Part shown: positions 12,801 through 27,300 of the stretch, piece after piece
How the letters are laid out: the number at the start of each line of letters is the position of its first letter
Numbering within the stretch: position 1 is the stretch's first letter
NCBI GenBank assembly: GCA_027625915.1
Contig: JANTQA010000023.1
Span: 6,758,001 to 6,822,000 of the forward strand
Length of the DNA: 64,000 nt
DNA from: Anaeramoeba flamelloides
Lineage: Eukaryota; Metamonada; Anaeramoebidae
Direction: 5' to 3'
Notes under the pieces: generated by a model
Database searches by the model: none
The model's input: only the letters and a program-made list of their open reading frames with translations
Told to the model about the DNA's origin: nothing
Program-made: the position numbers and the translations under genes

Positions 12801-14909
12801 ATAGACTTTTTTTTCGAGAGTGGGGACTTTTAAAAACTGTAGAACTATTAACAACAATAAATACAACAGCCTCAAGATTTTTAAGAATTGGAATGTTGAT
12901 TATATTACGAATAAACTTTAATTAACAAGGGTGAGATGTTAATTGAAATTGTAGTTTTGTTAAACTTTGGATTTTCAATTTTATTTTTTCATACTAGTGA
13001 TGTGAACCACTTATTTTTAAAATAACGTTTAAAATGGTAAAGATAAAATGTTTGATAATTCTTCATTTTTGGGTTCTATCAAGATTGAGTTTGAAAATAA
13101 AGTGTTGGGTTTTTCAACAATACACCTGTACGATCTGGATGAAATTAAAATAGGAAGTTTACTCGTCTTAAAAGAAAATCAATCAAGATCTTGATGAAAT
13201 TATGAAAATCTAAATTAGATATCCACACGTATTAAAACTCTTTGGTACCCATTTGCATTCTCATCAACTTGAAAAAATACTGGCTATTTTGATCATCTTT
13301 ACTAAGGTTTTCAATTAAATTTTTAAAATTTCAAAAAAAAAAAATCTATACTTCCACTTTTTTTTTTCAACTTCTTTTTTTTGCACACCAACTCATCAAA
13401 AATACAACACCAAATAAAAACAAGTGGTGTTTAGTACATTAACAGTGTTTTTTTTTTAAAAAAAAATAGGAAACAAAAAGATGATAAAAAAGTAGGTTAA
13501 AGCCCCTCAAAGAGTTTGTGTGAAAAGGATAATTAAAACGAAAAAAAAACACACAATTTTTATCAAACATTAATAAACATTTTTTTTTGGTTATCATTTA
13601 ATTTTCAAAAAGTAAAAACTTTATTGATTTATTATTATTATTTTGAGAAAGGAGAAATTAAAAAAAATTGTATCAAATAAAAAAAAAGAGTAAACTTTTT
13701 TTTTTTTTTATGATTTTGTCAGAATTAAAACTTTTTTAAAAAAAGTGTTTTAATAAAGTGAAAAAGTTTTTTTAAAAAAAATTGATTTCCTTCACACACC
13801 AGCCTCTACACCACATTTAAAGGTTTATTTACTTTATTAAAATAGAAAACTTTCAAATCAGTTTTGATTCTGAAAAAGTTTCCACTTTTTTAAAAACGCA
13901 AAACTTTCAAAAAGATTTGACTTTTTTTAGAATAGAAAACTTGCTAAAAGTTTTAAAAAAGTGAAAACTTTTTTAAAAAGACTATATTTACTGATATTTG
14001 GATAACAAATGAGAAAAAAAATTCACTTCATTTTCCCTTTTCATTTCTAAATTTCAAAGAAATAAATTGTAATTTGTGATCTTTTATTTTTTTGTTTAGC
14101 TATTTTTTTTGGGACATATTATTGTATATATTGGGCGAACCAAGGATCCTAAATGCAAGGAATAATAAATAATTGAAAAAAGATAAAAATGCTCAATTTT
14201 ATCCCATTTGTATTTTAAACGGCAGTAATTTCATGGCTATTGTCTTGAGAACAAAGTTAAATGACAATATTTGCCCTACTATAACAAGTGACCCAAAAAA
14301 TTATATTACTTACAAGTCAAAATACAATATTTGTGGAATCAATATGTGGCTAGAATTTTTTTTTTTTTTTTTTAATTTTAAACTTAAAATAATTTCTTTT
14401 CATATAAAACCCAATCTAGGATAAAAAAAATAAATGATAAATTTTATAACCCCGTCCAATTTTTGTTATTTTAATAAATAACCACTTTCAATTTTTCAAA
14501 AATTCTAATTTTTGTTTTACATTTTATTATTATTATTATTTTTTTCTTTTATTATATAGAACAAATCTGTAATCAAGAATTTTATAAAAAAATGACTTTA
14601 AAGAACGAATTAAGAACATTGTTTAATTATTTAACAAATTTGCCCGACACTCTTATTTTCCAAGAGCCTGTTGACGCCGAAGATGTGCCCGATTATTATA
14701 CCGTGATCAAAAACCCAATGGATTTTTCAAAAATGAAAAAAAAATTAGAAAATGGTGAGTACACCGAAAAAAAGCTTTTTATACATGATGTACACTTAAT
14801 TATCGAAAATTGTAAAAAATATAACCGTAAAGAAACAGTATTTTATGCCTATGGTGAAAATTTTGAAAAGGCCTTTCATGAAAAACTCCAATCAATGGAA
14901 AATGATTAA
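9884..14909 (+). CDS. GCN5: GCN5-type histone acetyltransferase with bromodomain
   Basis: Exon 1 is 9884-10535 and exon 2 is 14560-14909, joined across a phase-1 intron, giving 333 residues. Exon 1 is a GCN5/PCAF GNAT domain: PREYIARIVFD, then GGICFRPFPEQ, then EIVFCAVSS carrying the catalytic Glu, then the acetyl-CoA loop around QGRGIGRRIMDH, then YADNKAVGYFKKQGF and WKGYLKDYEGG. Exon 2 is the bromodomain with PDYYTVIKNPMDF and the acetyl-lysine-binding Asn in ENCKKYN. This enzyme acetylates histone H3 in SAGA-type coactivator complexes. The PCAF N-terminal domain is absent, as in many protists. The start is the ATG before TTKETVSTESS; a frame just upstream (9742-9930) shows no domain. The bromodomain comes only through the 4-kb splice, and a prediction that stops at 10576 loses it. 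Confidence 0.95.
11133..13378. mobile_element. Large TIR element (ACTGTTG family), interrupted
   Basis: The left arm at about 11133-11385 and the right arm at 13120-13378 are reverse complements at high identity. They share blocks such as GATCAAAA.ACCAGTATTTTT, GGGTACCAAAGAGTTTTAAT and TTTCATCAAGATCTTGATTG. The inner part at 11385-11520 also matches the interior of the element at 18720-19597 (GGCAAAAATGAGTAAAAAGT). A hairpin-module cluster sits inside. No transposase is visible, so it is non-autonomous or decayed. The arms resemble Tc1/mariner-type long TIRs, which is inference. Confidence 0.75.
12063..12640. mobile_element. Hairpin-module cluster, copy 2
   Basis: At least four palindromic modules follow one another. 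One is a CGTTAGG/CCTAG hairpin around AAATGAACCGAAAATTT. Two have stems of the type TTCCAGAATTTAAAAGAATTG with its complement. One is a TTTTAATTTTAGGAATAAAAAG hairpin. GGCACTCTACGGCAC-type units close several of them. Two modules nearly repeat each other (12283-12360 and 12535-12605). The cluster is nested inside the TIR element of the GCN5 intron. Confidence 0.7.
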
Positions 14910-16964
14910 TAGACATTTTTTTTTTTTATTTTCAATTGTATTTTCCCCTTTTTGGCACATTTGGTATCATAAAATCGAAATTTTTTTTATTAATAATTTA
15001 TTTCAGAATGTTGAATAATAATAACATTTTATTTGGCTCTTTTTATTTATTTTTTTCTTGATTTTTGAATAAAATTAAAATAAAAATGACACAATAACTA
15101 TATTTTTTTAAAGCTTTTATGGGTTTTAATTTTAAATTCTCCACGTTTCTAATCCACTTATAAATAAAAATCCCACGTGGAAGCGGTTGCATTTTTACAG
15201 AATATTAATTTTGAGAATATTACTGACTTTTTGTTATTTTTGAGTTTTTTAAGATATTTAAATTGTTACCACAAAGAATCATTAATTCTTCTATTTGTGA
15301 AAAGAATAAAATAAAACCGAGTTGAATCTTTTATTTAATTTTTTTGAACCTTATCTTTTTATTGAATTATGGGTTTTATTGATGTTTGTTTTGAAATTTG
15401 GAAATGTTAGATTATTGAATTGCAAGAATAAAACCATAAATTAATCAAAATTTAAACTTTTTTTTCAAAAATTTTAAACCCCTTAAAAATGTTATTAGAA
15501 GTGGTTTTTTAGGGTGTTGTCAACTGTTCTTATCAAAATAATTTTTCAATTTTTGAAAATTTTTCTTATTTTTGATTTATTTTTACTTTTTTGGAAAATT
15601 CAAAAAGTCTCTTTATAAAATTGTGGGTTTTCGAATATAATCATTTAAATCTTCTCCATTTACAATGGGGTATTGCAAAACAAAAATATTCCTGTAAACA
15701 CTCCTAAAACAAATATTTTTCTGTTTATTATGATACATAATTGTTTTGTGTGAATTTAAAAAGTTTTGAAAATTTTTGTCACCAGCAAGAATTTAGTGAC
15801 CTTTGTTTTTTTGTAAAATATAACCCCAACTATTTTTATTTTTTGAGAAAATTCTACTTTGGAAAAAATATTTTTATTTTTATTTTCAAAAAAATTAATC
15901 GAACAGAAATACTATCCTAAATGGAATAAAAACTAAAACAGATCTTATCAAAAAACTGAAAATGGGCCACCAAAATAGAAGATTCAAAATCTCTTATGAG
16001 TACACTAATTACCAAACAAAAACTCAATCCTCTAAAAAACCAAATAGAAAAAATTTATTGAGGAAAGATTAAGATTCAAAACCTTCAAAAAGAAGTTCAA
16101 TTATTAAATAAAAACAAACAACATTCACAAACTATTGGTTTTTAATTAATACAAGAAAATGATCCAGATTTCAAACTGAAGAGAAAGTTGTATTCAACAA
16201 AAATTAACAAGTACTTCAAAACATATAGTTTTAAATTTTTCCTGTTTGGAATATGGTCTAGATGATTTTGAATCGTTTTGTTAAAAGTGTTTTCCTCTGT
16301 TAAAAATAATAAAAAAAATTTTTTTTCTATTTTTACCATTAACTTTTTTTTTTAAATTTCTAAAAAAAAATTTTTTTTTATTGTTGTATTTATTTTCATC
16401 TTGAAAAATTCATCAATTGGTGTATGAAAATTCTTCTTTGTTTGTTAAAACAGATTCCCCTAAGAAAATCAAAATTCTTTTTTTATTTCGAACAGATCAG
16501 AAAATGAAAAAGTAATTCAAGTTATTTGAGAATTTTTTCCTATTTTTTGAGAGAATATTTTGTAGCCTTTTGACACACAATTGTTTTATAATATCTGGTA
16601 GAATGGTTATTAGAAGGTAATAAACACAAGTTCTTTTTTCTCCTTTCAGTGACCATACCCTTACTAACATAGTGAGTAAATATTTTCGAAGACCAAATGG
16701 GTTAAAAAAACAAAAAAAAGTAATTCTCACATGAAAAAAAAATTTCCAAAATATTTCTATTCAATTTGCAAAAAAAAGAGAAAGTTAAAATAATTGCAAT
16801 AAACATGATTTGAACATACAGAATTCACCAAAAAAAAATATTTTAAACACAAAATTCCTTCTCAAAACCATAAGGACATTTCAAAAATTTGATTTATTTT
16901 TTTTATTCTAAGGATTTTGTTTAAATTTTTTGTAATTGTTAAAAGAAATAAGAAATTTCACAAA
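14910..16964. other. Intergenic region between GCN5 and the PAS-RGS gene
   Basis: About 2 kb, AT-rich, without domain-bearing ORFs. It must contain the GCN5 terminator region and the promoter of the next gene. I recognise no specific signal or repeat family in it. Confidence 0.6.
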
Positions 16965-18263
16965 ATGGGGAACTTACCAACATTTAGAACAGTAAAAGAA
17001 GAAAGCCGAAATAAGTTTTATCAGGACATCCAAAAAAAAAGAAATGGTGTTTTTTTGATCGATGAAAATATGTACATCTTTCAGGCAAACAAAAATTGCT
17101 CACCATTTTTTGATTGTAAACCAAACTCAAAACTTCACATCTCAAGCCTTCCACAGAAATTTCAGCCACACACAAACTTAACTAACCACGAGACTGCACT
17201 AAAAATAATCAAAGAAATAATAAAGTAAATAGCCACTTTTTTTTTTTTTTTTGGGTAAAAAAAAATAATTCCAGTTGTTTGGTTTGTTCACAAGCCAACA
17301 GAAAAAAAAAAAAAAAAAAAAAAACAAAAAAAGAATTAACTCCTCAAACTTATCCACAAACACCCAAATCAATTTTATAAAATTTCTCACAATATTTTTT
17401 GTTTTTTTATTTTGCAAAAATGAATGAACAGTGATGGATCGACTTCAAAAAAAATGAAAAGTTGGCTCTTCAAAAAAAACGATGAAGAGGTTTGGTCTTT
17501 TGTGTATCCAATACCCACAAAAATAGGAAACGATTGGGTTTGTCGGGTCTTTATTAAGCCAGACGAATCAAAACAAAAAACTCTTACAGAAACAACAAAG
17601 CTCTTCAACGCATCTTCAGAAAGCGACTCAAGTTTGTCTACATTTAGTAATGGAAGAATGGAACGATCACCCTTTTCACCCAGAAAAAATCGAAAAAATT
17701 CAATAAGTAATATTTTTCTTTTTGATTTTTTTTTTTTTTTTTTTGATTTTTTTTTTAATTTTTATTATTTGTTACCCTTCTGCCAAGCAATTTTTCATTT
17801 TTAAGATGTACGCCATAAACTAAGTCTTTTATTTTTTGAGTTGTAAAGTCAAAACTCTTTGAATTTTGGAATTCCCGATTTTTCTTTTTTTTTAAATTTT
17901 TTCTATTTTTTTGGGCTTGTTATCAAGACAGAGTTTGTTTGTAATCCTTTTTTTGCCAATATTCCTGATTTTGATCCTTTTTTTTTTTGTTCTTGAATTA
18001 TTTTTTCAACCACACCAAAATTTAAAACATCAAACGACTTTTCTCGAAATTCAAAAGAAAAAATTTTGAGTGTGAAAAATCAACCTGCGTACACCACAAA
18101 TCGAAAAATAATTTGAACAAAATATTCATTCAGCTTTCTAGAACAAAATCGTTCAAAAGATCGAAGTCAAATTCCAAATTCCTTACTAGACTAAATCTTG
18201 TTTATCTTTTGAAGTACTCTTTAGGATTTGGGACTTTGAGGTCTTCTGGAAATCTGTCATTTT

Positions 18264-18306
<43 letters not shown>

Positions 18307-21300
18307 TTTGTGTGGTAAAGCTGAATGAAAATTTTGTTCTATTTGTTTTTCTTTAACACTTATTTGAAGTGATCTCAACAATCGAGAAAGTTTTTTCCCA
18401 CAATTTTACCTTGAGGAGATTATCACCACACTTAATTTTTTTAATTTTATTTTTTTTGTATCCTGTAACCGAAAGAACAAGCAAAAGCAATTTTAAACAA
18501 ACTTTTAACTTAAATCGAATCTTAAAGCGACAACTTTCTAGTTTTAATAAACCTTAATGAAATGATTCTCTTTGAATTGTTGCAAACATTTTGTGGAGAA
18601 ACACGGATTATTATCAATATTCGATTTTTAATGACAAATTGAAAAATTATTGATTAAATTATCTTTTTGTGGTATGCGGGTTATCTTCATTTTTTTGTTT
18701 TTTAGTGGTATTATTCATAACTGTTTCGGAAAAAAATTGGAACACGAATTAAAAGTGGGACACTTATTTTATCAAAAATTAAAAATATAATTGCTAACCA
18801 TTAGTAAAACTGATCAAAACCACCAGAATTTTTTGAAGATAATAAGAATCCAAATTGAGATTAAAAGCTTTAAAGAAGAATAGTATCTAACCTATTTTAT
18901 TGTGATTTCAATTAGTTCAAGATCCTTCAAGAAGAATGTCTTAAAAATCAAATTTTTATTATGAACTAAATCTTTACAGAAATGAAGAATTATCGCTATT
19001 TTTTTATCTTTGCCATTTTAAATCTTATTTTAAAAATAAATATTTCTTGGGTTAGTTCTTTGAATTTTATATCGATTCCTTTGTATCTTTAATCCTTAAT
19101 CTTGATATTCAATGCTATTTTTTAAAAAAAATAAAGTTTTCAGGTTCTATTAAGATTTACAATGAAAAATCGAAAAATCAGAAATTGGTCATTTTTACAA
19201 TTTCTTTATCTTAACTAAAATCTAATTTTTCTCAAGTACACACAAAAACATTCTGATTAAATATTAAGGGCTATCTCTGAAAGTCGTAATTTGCCAGATA
19301 TTAATTGTCCAAAAAATGTACTTTTTACTCATTTTTGCCAGTTTTTACAATTCAAAAATAAGAATTTGATTTTTAAGACATTCTTCTTGAAGGATCTTGA
19401 ACTAATTGAAATCACAGTAAAATAGGTTAGATACTATTCTTCTTAAAAGCTTTTAATCTCAATTTGGATTCTTATTATCTTCAAAATATTCTGGTGGTTT
19501 TGATCAGTTTTACTAATGGCCGACAATTAAATTTTTAATTTTTGACAAAATAAGTGACCCACTTTTAATCCGTGTCCCAATTTTTTTCCGCAACAGTAAT
19601 TTCTAAAAATCATTAAGAATCATCGATAATCAACAGATTCATCATAATCAAAAAAAAATGTTGTTAAAAAATTGAGTTAAAATTTGGTTTGAATTTAGCA
19701 ATGAGGAAACATTATTAATTCGCAATGTATAATCAATACACTTACTATTAATGTTTGTTTAAGTGATGATGATCTAGCATTCACTGATTTAAAATATATT
19801 TTTTTTGAAAATTTCTAAACAAAAATTTAGAAATTAGGGAAGTGCCGTCAAGTTCCGTCAAGTTCCTAAGTTTTCTAGATTTTTTTGGAGTTTTCTGTTT
19901 TATTTGTAAAGTGTTCTAGGTTTTTTTTGAGTTTTCTATTTTATTTCTAAAGTAAAAAAAACCTAACGAAAATCTATTGATTTTCCAAATAAACATAAAA
20001 CTCAAGAAATCCTCAGGGCGTTTTTTTTTAATTTAAGAAATAAACCTAATGGCAAACATAAGATAATTCTGTTGAATCAACTCTCTTCAATAATAAAAAA
20101 AAAAAAAAACGAAAATTTTGAATTTTTTTTAAAGTTTAAAATAATTGTTGTAATTTGTTTCAAATCAAGTAGATTTTTTAGAGAGAGTTATTCCAAAACT
20201 TAGTGGGTTTATTTCAAAACTCAGAATAATTTTTGTACACCTTCTACACAGATAATGAGATTTCAATCTTCTTTCAAAGAAAATACTTTTTTTTTTTAAA
20301 ATAATTTGAGAAAATGTTGACTTTTGAACTTTTTTAAAAAAGGGAAAAAAATGGATCAATCTTTTAAAAACAAATAATTACTTTCGGAAAATAGCATTGA
20401 ATGTAATTTTGGTGATTAGTAATTGAATTTTTACTTTATTTTTCAAATTCAAGATGTGGTATAAAATTTTTAAAAATTTGCTATTAAATTTACAACTGTT
20501 TTTTTTTTTTTTTTTCATAAGTTACTAGACCCTTAATACATCTAATTCAGTTTTATTAAAAGAAAATATGACAGATTTTATTATTTGCGTTTCAAAAAGT
20601 TGTTTGTGCTTAGATCAACATTTTGTTCAATCTTTCAAATAGTTATTATTTTTAACATAATTGCAAAAAATTTTATTTAATGTTTAATTTTACTTTGAAT
20701 TTTTTCACCATATTTTCTATGTTTCAACAAGTTAAACATTTTAGAGTTTTGTTTTTTGATTTTCAACAATAAATAATTTTATTTCATTTAATCTTTGAAA
20801 CAATATTCATTACTAATCTTATCTTTTTTTTTCTTTTTATTTGTTCACATTTATTCTTTTCTTTTTCTAATTATTTTTATTTTTTAATTAATTAGATGAA
20901 TCTGATAATATTAATTTAATGTTAAATGAAAGACACAAAAAAAAAATAACCTTTTATAACGAAAAAATTCAAAGGCAAAAGGTTGAAAATCAAAAATTAT
21001 TAAGATTATTCAATGCCATAGTACCCGAAAGGAATAAATTATTAGAAAAGGTTTTTAATTTAACAAATGTATATCAGTAAGTTTTTCTATATATTTTTTC
21101 CATTTTATTGAAATGTTATTTATCATTGTATAAATATTAACAAACAAAAACATACATATATTTATAATTAAACATTATTTAAATAATAAAAACAAAAAAA
21201 GATCAATTGAAGAATTAAAAGAAATATACGACAAAGAATTAACACTCGTTGAAATTGATGCACCCTTTTTAAAGGATGAATTAATAAATGTCAAACAAGA

Positions 21301-24300
21301 ACAAAATTTAAGATTTCGGCAATATCTAAGAATAAAAAAATATCAAGAAGACTATTATGAATTAGAATCTGAGGTACTTGAAAACAAATACCGAATTTTG
21401 GTTGATCAAATTAAACGAGCGAAAAGGATCCTATCTACCGAAATATTACTCACAACGAATAAAAACTTAAATAAATTCTCATTAATGTTAAAACAAAAAA
21501 TGAAGAATGAAAGTGTTGAGAATAATAACATAAATTCGCCAAACAGATCAAAATCTAAAAAGCCAATTACAAGTAACATGGTGAAGTCTGAATCATACGG
21601 AACATATGATTATAGAACTGAAAGTGAAAGCGAAAGCCAAAGCCAAAGCCAAAGTCAAATGATTGAAAGCGACTCATATTTAAGCTCAATTTCATCATCT
21701 TCCGGATCTGATTCAAATAGTAATTCTGAAAAAGAGGAGGTTGATAAAAAAAAACCCAACTCTAATGTGAATGATAATCAAAATAATATCCAATTAATTC
21801 CTTTGAATTTGATTCTATCCAAAGAAGAATATTATTCACATTTTTTAAAATATTTAGTACAATATTCCTGTCAGGAAAATTTATTGTTTTATTTTGAAGT
21901 TGAGAATTATCGAAAGATCACCAAAAAGAAAAGAAAATTACGCGCTCACAAAATATTGCGAACATATATCATGAATGGTTCTCCCTCCCAAGTTAACATT
22001 AGCAGTATAATCTCTCAAGACATTGTGAAAAGAGTAAAGCAAAACGACTTTTCTCAAGATTTATTTAACAAAGCTCAAAATAGTATTTATAGCTTGATGC
22101 AAAATGATTCCTACTCAAATTTTGTAATTTCAGATGAATATAAGGAATTGAAAAAAAAATTTATTTCGAATGAAAGTGAAAGTGATTATTCTGATTTTGA
22201 AACCACAGATAATATTAAAAAAGATCGAATTATCAATAATATGAAATTAAACAAAATTGCTGAAACATTAAAGTCCAATAAAAAGTCTCAAAAGCATAGC
22301 TTAAAATTAAAATGGGATTTATTGAAAGATATACAATTCATCCTTAATTTTGAACATGCTAATGGATTCCATAGAATTCAGGCAGATACACCAAAGATAT
22401 TCGGTGGACATGAAACAGCACCAAGCCCAATTGAAATGATTGCTTATAGTCTCGGTGCTGGATTTACACAGTAAGTTTTTTGTTTTTGTATTTTTATTTA
22501 AATTTTTTTTTCTTTATAAATATATATATATATATATGAAATCTAAGAAATACTTTTAAATGAGCAAGTTTTTAATTTTTCAAAACAATATCAAAACCAG
22601 TATTATTAATCATTTTTAAAACACAATTGAGTAAAATTGGTAAATGGAGAAAAAAGAAAGAGAATTTTGGTTAGTTTGATTATTCGTTATTTATTTTTTT
22701 TTGTTTGAATAAAAAAAACAATTAATGTTTTCAAGAAAAAAAGTAATAAATGTATCTTTTGTAAATCTTGAACTTCAGATTGTTGTGTTATGAGCCAAGG
22801 AAATTGAAATAATGTGATAGTTGCTACATGGAAATTAAATTTAGATACAAACGTATTTAAAGAGCATTTTAAACAACCTTTTTACAATGTGGTGTGTAGA
22901 TTTTTTAGAACGATAATTGATTTTTTTCTTTTGTTTTAATTTTCAAAAATTTACGCCTACACCAGAGTGAAAGTGTTTTTTTTTTATTGAATACTCTTTT
23001 TTTTTTTTTTTTATATATTTTTTTGTTATGTACAAAAATGATTTTAATAAAAGAAATTGTTGAAGAAATATTTGAAAATCAAAGTCAAAAAGGAAAAATC
23101 GGATAAAACTTTTGTTAAATTATCACCAGCCATTAAGAAAAATAAGAACTTTACGAAAAGATAATAATCATAACGTAACAAATCACATACGATGTAAAAA
23201 TATATTCAACTAATTGTTCAACATAACAAAAATGATTATGTTGACAAAGAAAGTTTATTTAAATTTATTAATGAAATCACTATTGAATAATTCATTTTGT
23301 GAAGGCCTTTAATAAATTTATTTTGTTGGTTTATGATGATTCAATCACCACTTTCTTTTATTTTTTTTTATTATAATTGATTGATTCTTATTATTAATAT
23401 AATTTCAAATTCCAAAACTAAAACAAGTTTTGAATCGGTTTTCATTTAAATAAAAAACACAAATTAAATAGATGATTTGTGTTGAAAAAAAAATTATCAA
23501 ATTTTGAAGAATTTATAAAGCCATGAAAGTCAAGAATTAAAAGTTTTATTTTTTTTATCCTATTTTTTTTCTTATTGAAAAGAAGTGATTCAACACAATT
23601 ATCCCCTGTTTACCGTTAGGCTTTTTTTAATTTGAGAAATAAACGGAAAATTAAATAAATTTTTAGTAAAAGAATTGAATTTGAATAATCATCCGACTTT
23701 AGAAGATAATATAAACATTTACATAAATAATATGATAAATTTTTCCCACAAAAATAAAAATCAAAATTATTTTTTAAATCATTCTTTTACTAATTTTAAA
23801 AATCCTTTTCAAAACCCAATTATTCTTTATTTAAAAATTCCAAACAAAAATAAAGAATTTCAAACAAACTATATAATTTTATAAATAATAATAATAATAT
23901 TTAATGAATTTATAAATTGGAAAGTATCAAATATTAATTTTACACAATTTATTTATTGGTTTCAAAAAATCATTTAATTACACTTATCAAAACTCAATTA
24001 ATGATTATCATTATCTTAATAAAAACAAAATAGTTATTTTAGAAAAATTTTTTTTCAAATTTTTTAGGAACAAACAAAAAGATGTTAAAATGAATGACAA
24101 AATATACAATTATTGTCAACATAAAAATAATTGTAAAATCGATAAAAAAATTACAAAAAGTGGAATTTTTTAATCAAAGAATTTTTAAACAAAAATTTAT
24201 AAAAATTTTACAAGTTTTTAAATTAATAAATAAATATCCTCTATTACAATTAATGAAAAGGGGCATTAATAAAATCATAATTTGGGATAAATATGAAAAT

Positions 24301-27300
24301 ATTTTAAAAATTATTAAAACAGGAAGAAATCAGTTCAAAATTATTCCAAAAGATATGACGTTTTATACAAATAATAAAAATAAAAAATTAATTACAAAAG
24401 TTAATGGCAATCAAGAAAAATATAAAAATAATAAAATCATAAATTTAAAATTAATTTTTTCCTCTTTTAATATTAGAGCATTAAATAATTTTGAGAAAAA
24501 TAAATTTTTTTTGGAATCATTTTTAGTCAATAATGATATAGATATTTGTTTTCTTCAAGAAAAAAATACCAAAAACAAACCAAATCTTATTTTTTTTTGA
24601 GACAATAATTAAAAATAGTTATGGTGAAAAAAAGGCCAAAGGTGGTTGACAAATCTTATTTAAAAAAATTTATTTGAACTTTATTTCAGAAATTCATTAT
24701 CCAGACTAAGATATCCAAATAATTCGTTTTGTGGATATAATTTTTATTAACTTATACTTAAGAGAGGATAGAAAAAAAGAATTAAGAAAAATCATCTCTA
24801 AAAAATAATTGATCAATATCATACTTTTAAAACTATTATTTTGGGAGATTTTAATTTTATTGATATTGAGATTATAAAAAAATTTCAACTAAAAAAATTT
24901 TGAAAAAATTTTACCAAATTCTTCAAATAGTAGAACAAAGAATATTGACCATATTTTAATTAATTTTAAAAATAAAAAAATTTAAAAATTTCACAATCAA
25001 TAAAAAACAATCTATCGGAATATAAAATGATAATTAATAATATTAATGTTAAAAACAGATTTGAATATTAAAAAAAAAAACAGATTACCAATAATAATAT
25101 TTATCAAAAAGAATTTATTAATTATTTCTGTGAAAAAAATTTTAATGTTCGATATTCAAACAAAAAAAAAAATTTAAAAATAAATTTATCAAATATACAG
25201 ATATAATTTATAAAGAAAATAAAAATGACCATAAAATTGCACCATTAATTAAAAACATTTTAAGTAATCCAAACTTAATTCATCGGATCAAAAAAATAAA
25301 AAAACAAGCTTGAAATAAATTCAGCGATGAAATAAACTTAGAATTTATTGAAAACAAAAATTTTTGGAAAAAAATTAATTTAATCAGGTATAAAAAAATG
25401 AAAATCATTTTAAATAATAAAAATATGATTCAGATTTTGGTTATATTAAAAAAAATTCAATTGAACCAAGTCAAAATATTTTAGATTTTATAAAAAAATC
25501 AAGAATAAAAAAATTAAAAGAGTTTAAAATTGATAATTTTTTTCCAATTGAAAACATTAAAAACACTATTAAAAATTTAAAAAATAAATCTGTTCAAGGA
25601 TTTCAAAAAATTGAAAATTTGAAATATATTATTGATGATGAAAATAATATAGAAAACACTATTTATAAAAAATATCTTATTACAATTCAGAAAAAATATT
25701 TAATAATTGTTTGTTTAACCCTAATAAGAATAATACTGAATACATTAAAAAAAGATCAATTTTATTTATCCATAAAAAAGGAAACGAAGGAGTAGCATTA
25801 AATTATAGACCAATTTCTTTTAAATAAAGTTTACCAAGATTATTTCTAAAAATGTTATATAAACTAATTGAACCTTGTTGGGAATTTATTCATAAATTTC
25901 AATTTGGCTTTTAGAAAAAAATATGATACTTGTATTGCAGTATTAAACTTCTTAAATACTTATAATACGATCAAATCAAATAAAGAAAAAGAAAATGATA
26001 AAACATATATTATAATGATTGATATAGCAAAATTTTTTGATTCAATTAATTTTAAAATAATTAGAAAAACAATAAAAAAATTTATTTTAAATAAAATTAT
26101 TAAAAATTTTTTATTAAAATATTATCAAGGAGAAGGACTTGGTATATTCCAAGGTGATCTTTTATATATATTTTATTTGCTCTAATTTCACATTTTCTTT
26201 TTACTAAAAATCATACCATTAACAAACCATTGCCAAATATTTGCAGATGATTTAATCTTAATTCTTAAAGGAAATAAAAATTAATTAAATCAAAAATTAA
26301 ATTTTATATATGAAATTAGTATTCAATTTGGATTAAAACCTAATAAAGATAAAACAGCTATATCAAAAGATTTCAAAAAAAAACTAAATATTTGAGTATT
26401 TATTTAGATAAAATTTTGCAGATAGTTTAGAATTTAAAAAAGGCGAAAGAAACTTATCACAATTCTAAACAATTATTTAATAATTATTTATTAACAAATA
26501 ATTTAAAAATTAGATTATTCAAATCTTTTAAAATAAGTCAATTGACATATGGGTTAGAAATATATAATTATGAAATAAAAAAAATAAATTATTTAAATTC
26601 TTGGATTAATCCATGTATTACTAGAATATGTAAAATAAACAGAAATACACCAATCCTTATTTACAAAACACAGTTTAAAATTGAAAATATGATAATTTCG
26701 TAAATAAAAAAAAATTTAAATTCAAAAATAAATTAGAAAATTTATCTTTTCCTAATTTAGAAAAATTAATAAAATTTAACCAAGGAATAAATAATAAAAT
26801 CAATTAGAAGTCAGAAGATTTAACCGAACTAAAAAAAGAAATATAAATATACATATAATGAGTTGCTGAATTCTACAAGTTGGAAGTGTCGTTAGGTTTT
26901 CTTGAGTTTTCTGTTTTATTTGTTAAGTGTTCTAGGTTTTTCTTGAGTTTTCTGTTTATTTGGAAAATTTCAATAGATTTTCGTTAGTTTTTTTTTTACT
27001 TTTTGAAATAAACCGAAAATTAACAAAAATTAGGTTTTTTTCAAAAAGTAAAAAAAACCTAGAACACTTCACAAATAAACAGAAAACCTCAAGAAAACCT
27101 AGGCACTCTACGGCACTCTACGGCACTCTACGGCACTCCAACGCACTCTACAGCACTCGACGAAACTTCGTGAAATTAAAATTGTATTTAGAGTTTTTTA
27201 TCCTAGCAATAATTTAGGTAAGATTATAACTCATAGGATAGCTTTTCTTTAAAAAATGAAAAAAAAAAATATTTGTGAACTAAGATAAGAAAAAAAGAGA

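Larger units (their letters stand above)
10536..14559 (+). other. 4.0-kb intron of the GCN5 gene, filled with repeats
   Basis: Donor GTAAGA, acceptor TAG, phase 1. It holds a large terminal-inverted-repeat element (about 11133-13378) that itself carries a hairpin-module cluster (12063-12640). The part from 13500 to 14500 is homopolymer-rich with short palindromic AAAAGTTTT units, and I see no exon there. Confidence 0.85.
17707..20895 (+). other. 3.2-kb intron 2 of the PAS-RGS-OsmC gene
   Basis: Donor GTAATA, acceptor TAG, phase 1. This is the least certain join in the gene, because it links the PAS-like exons to the coiled coil. It contains a GCTGAATG-family MITE (18115-18339), the TIR element 18720-19597 and a hairpin-module cluster (19835-20110). 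Confidence 0.6.
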
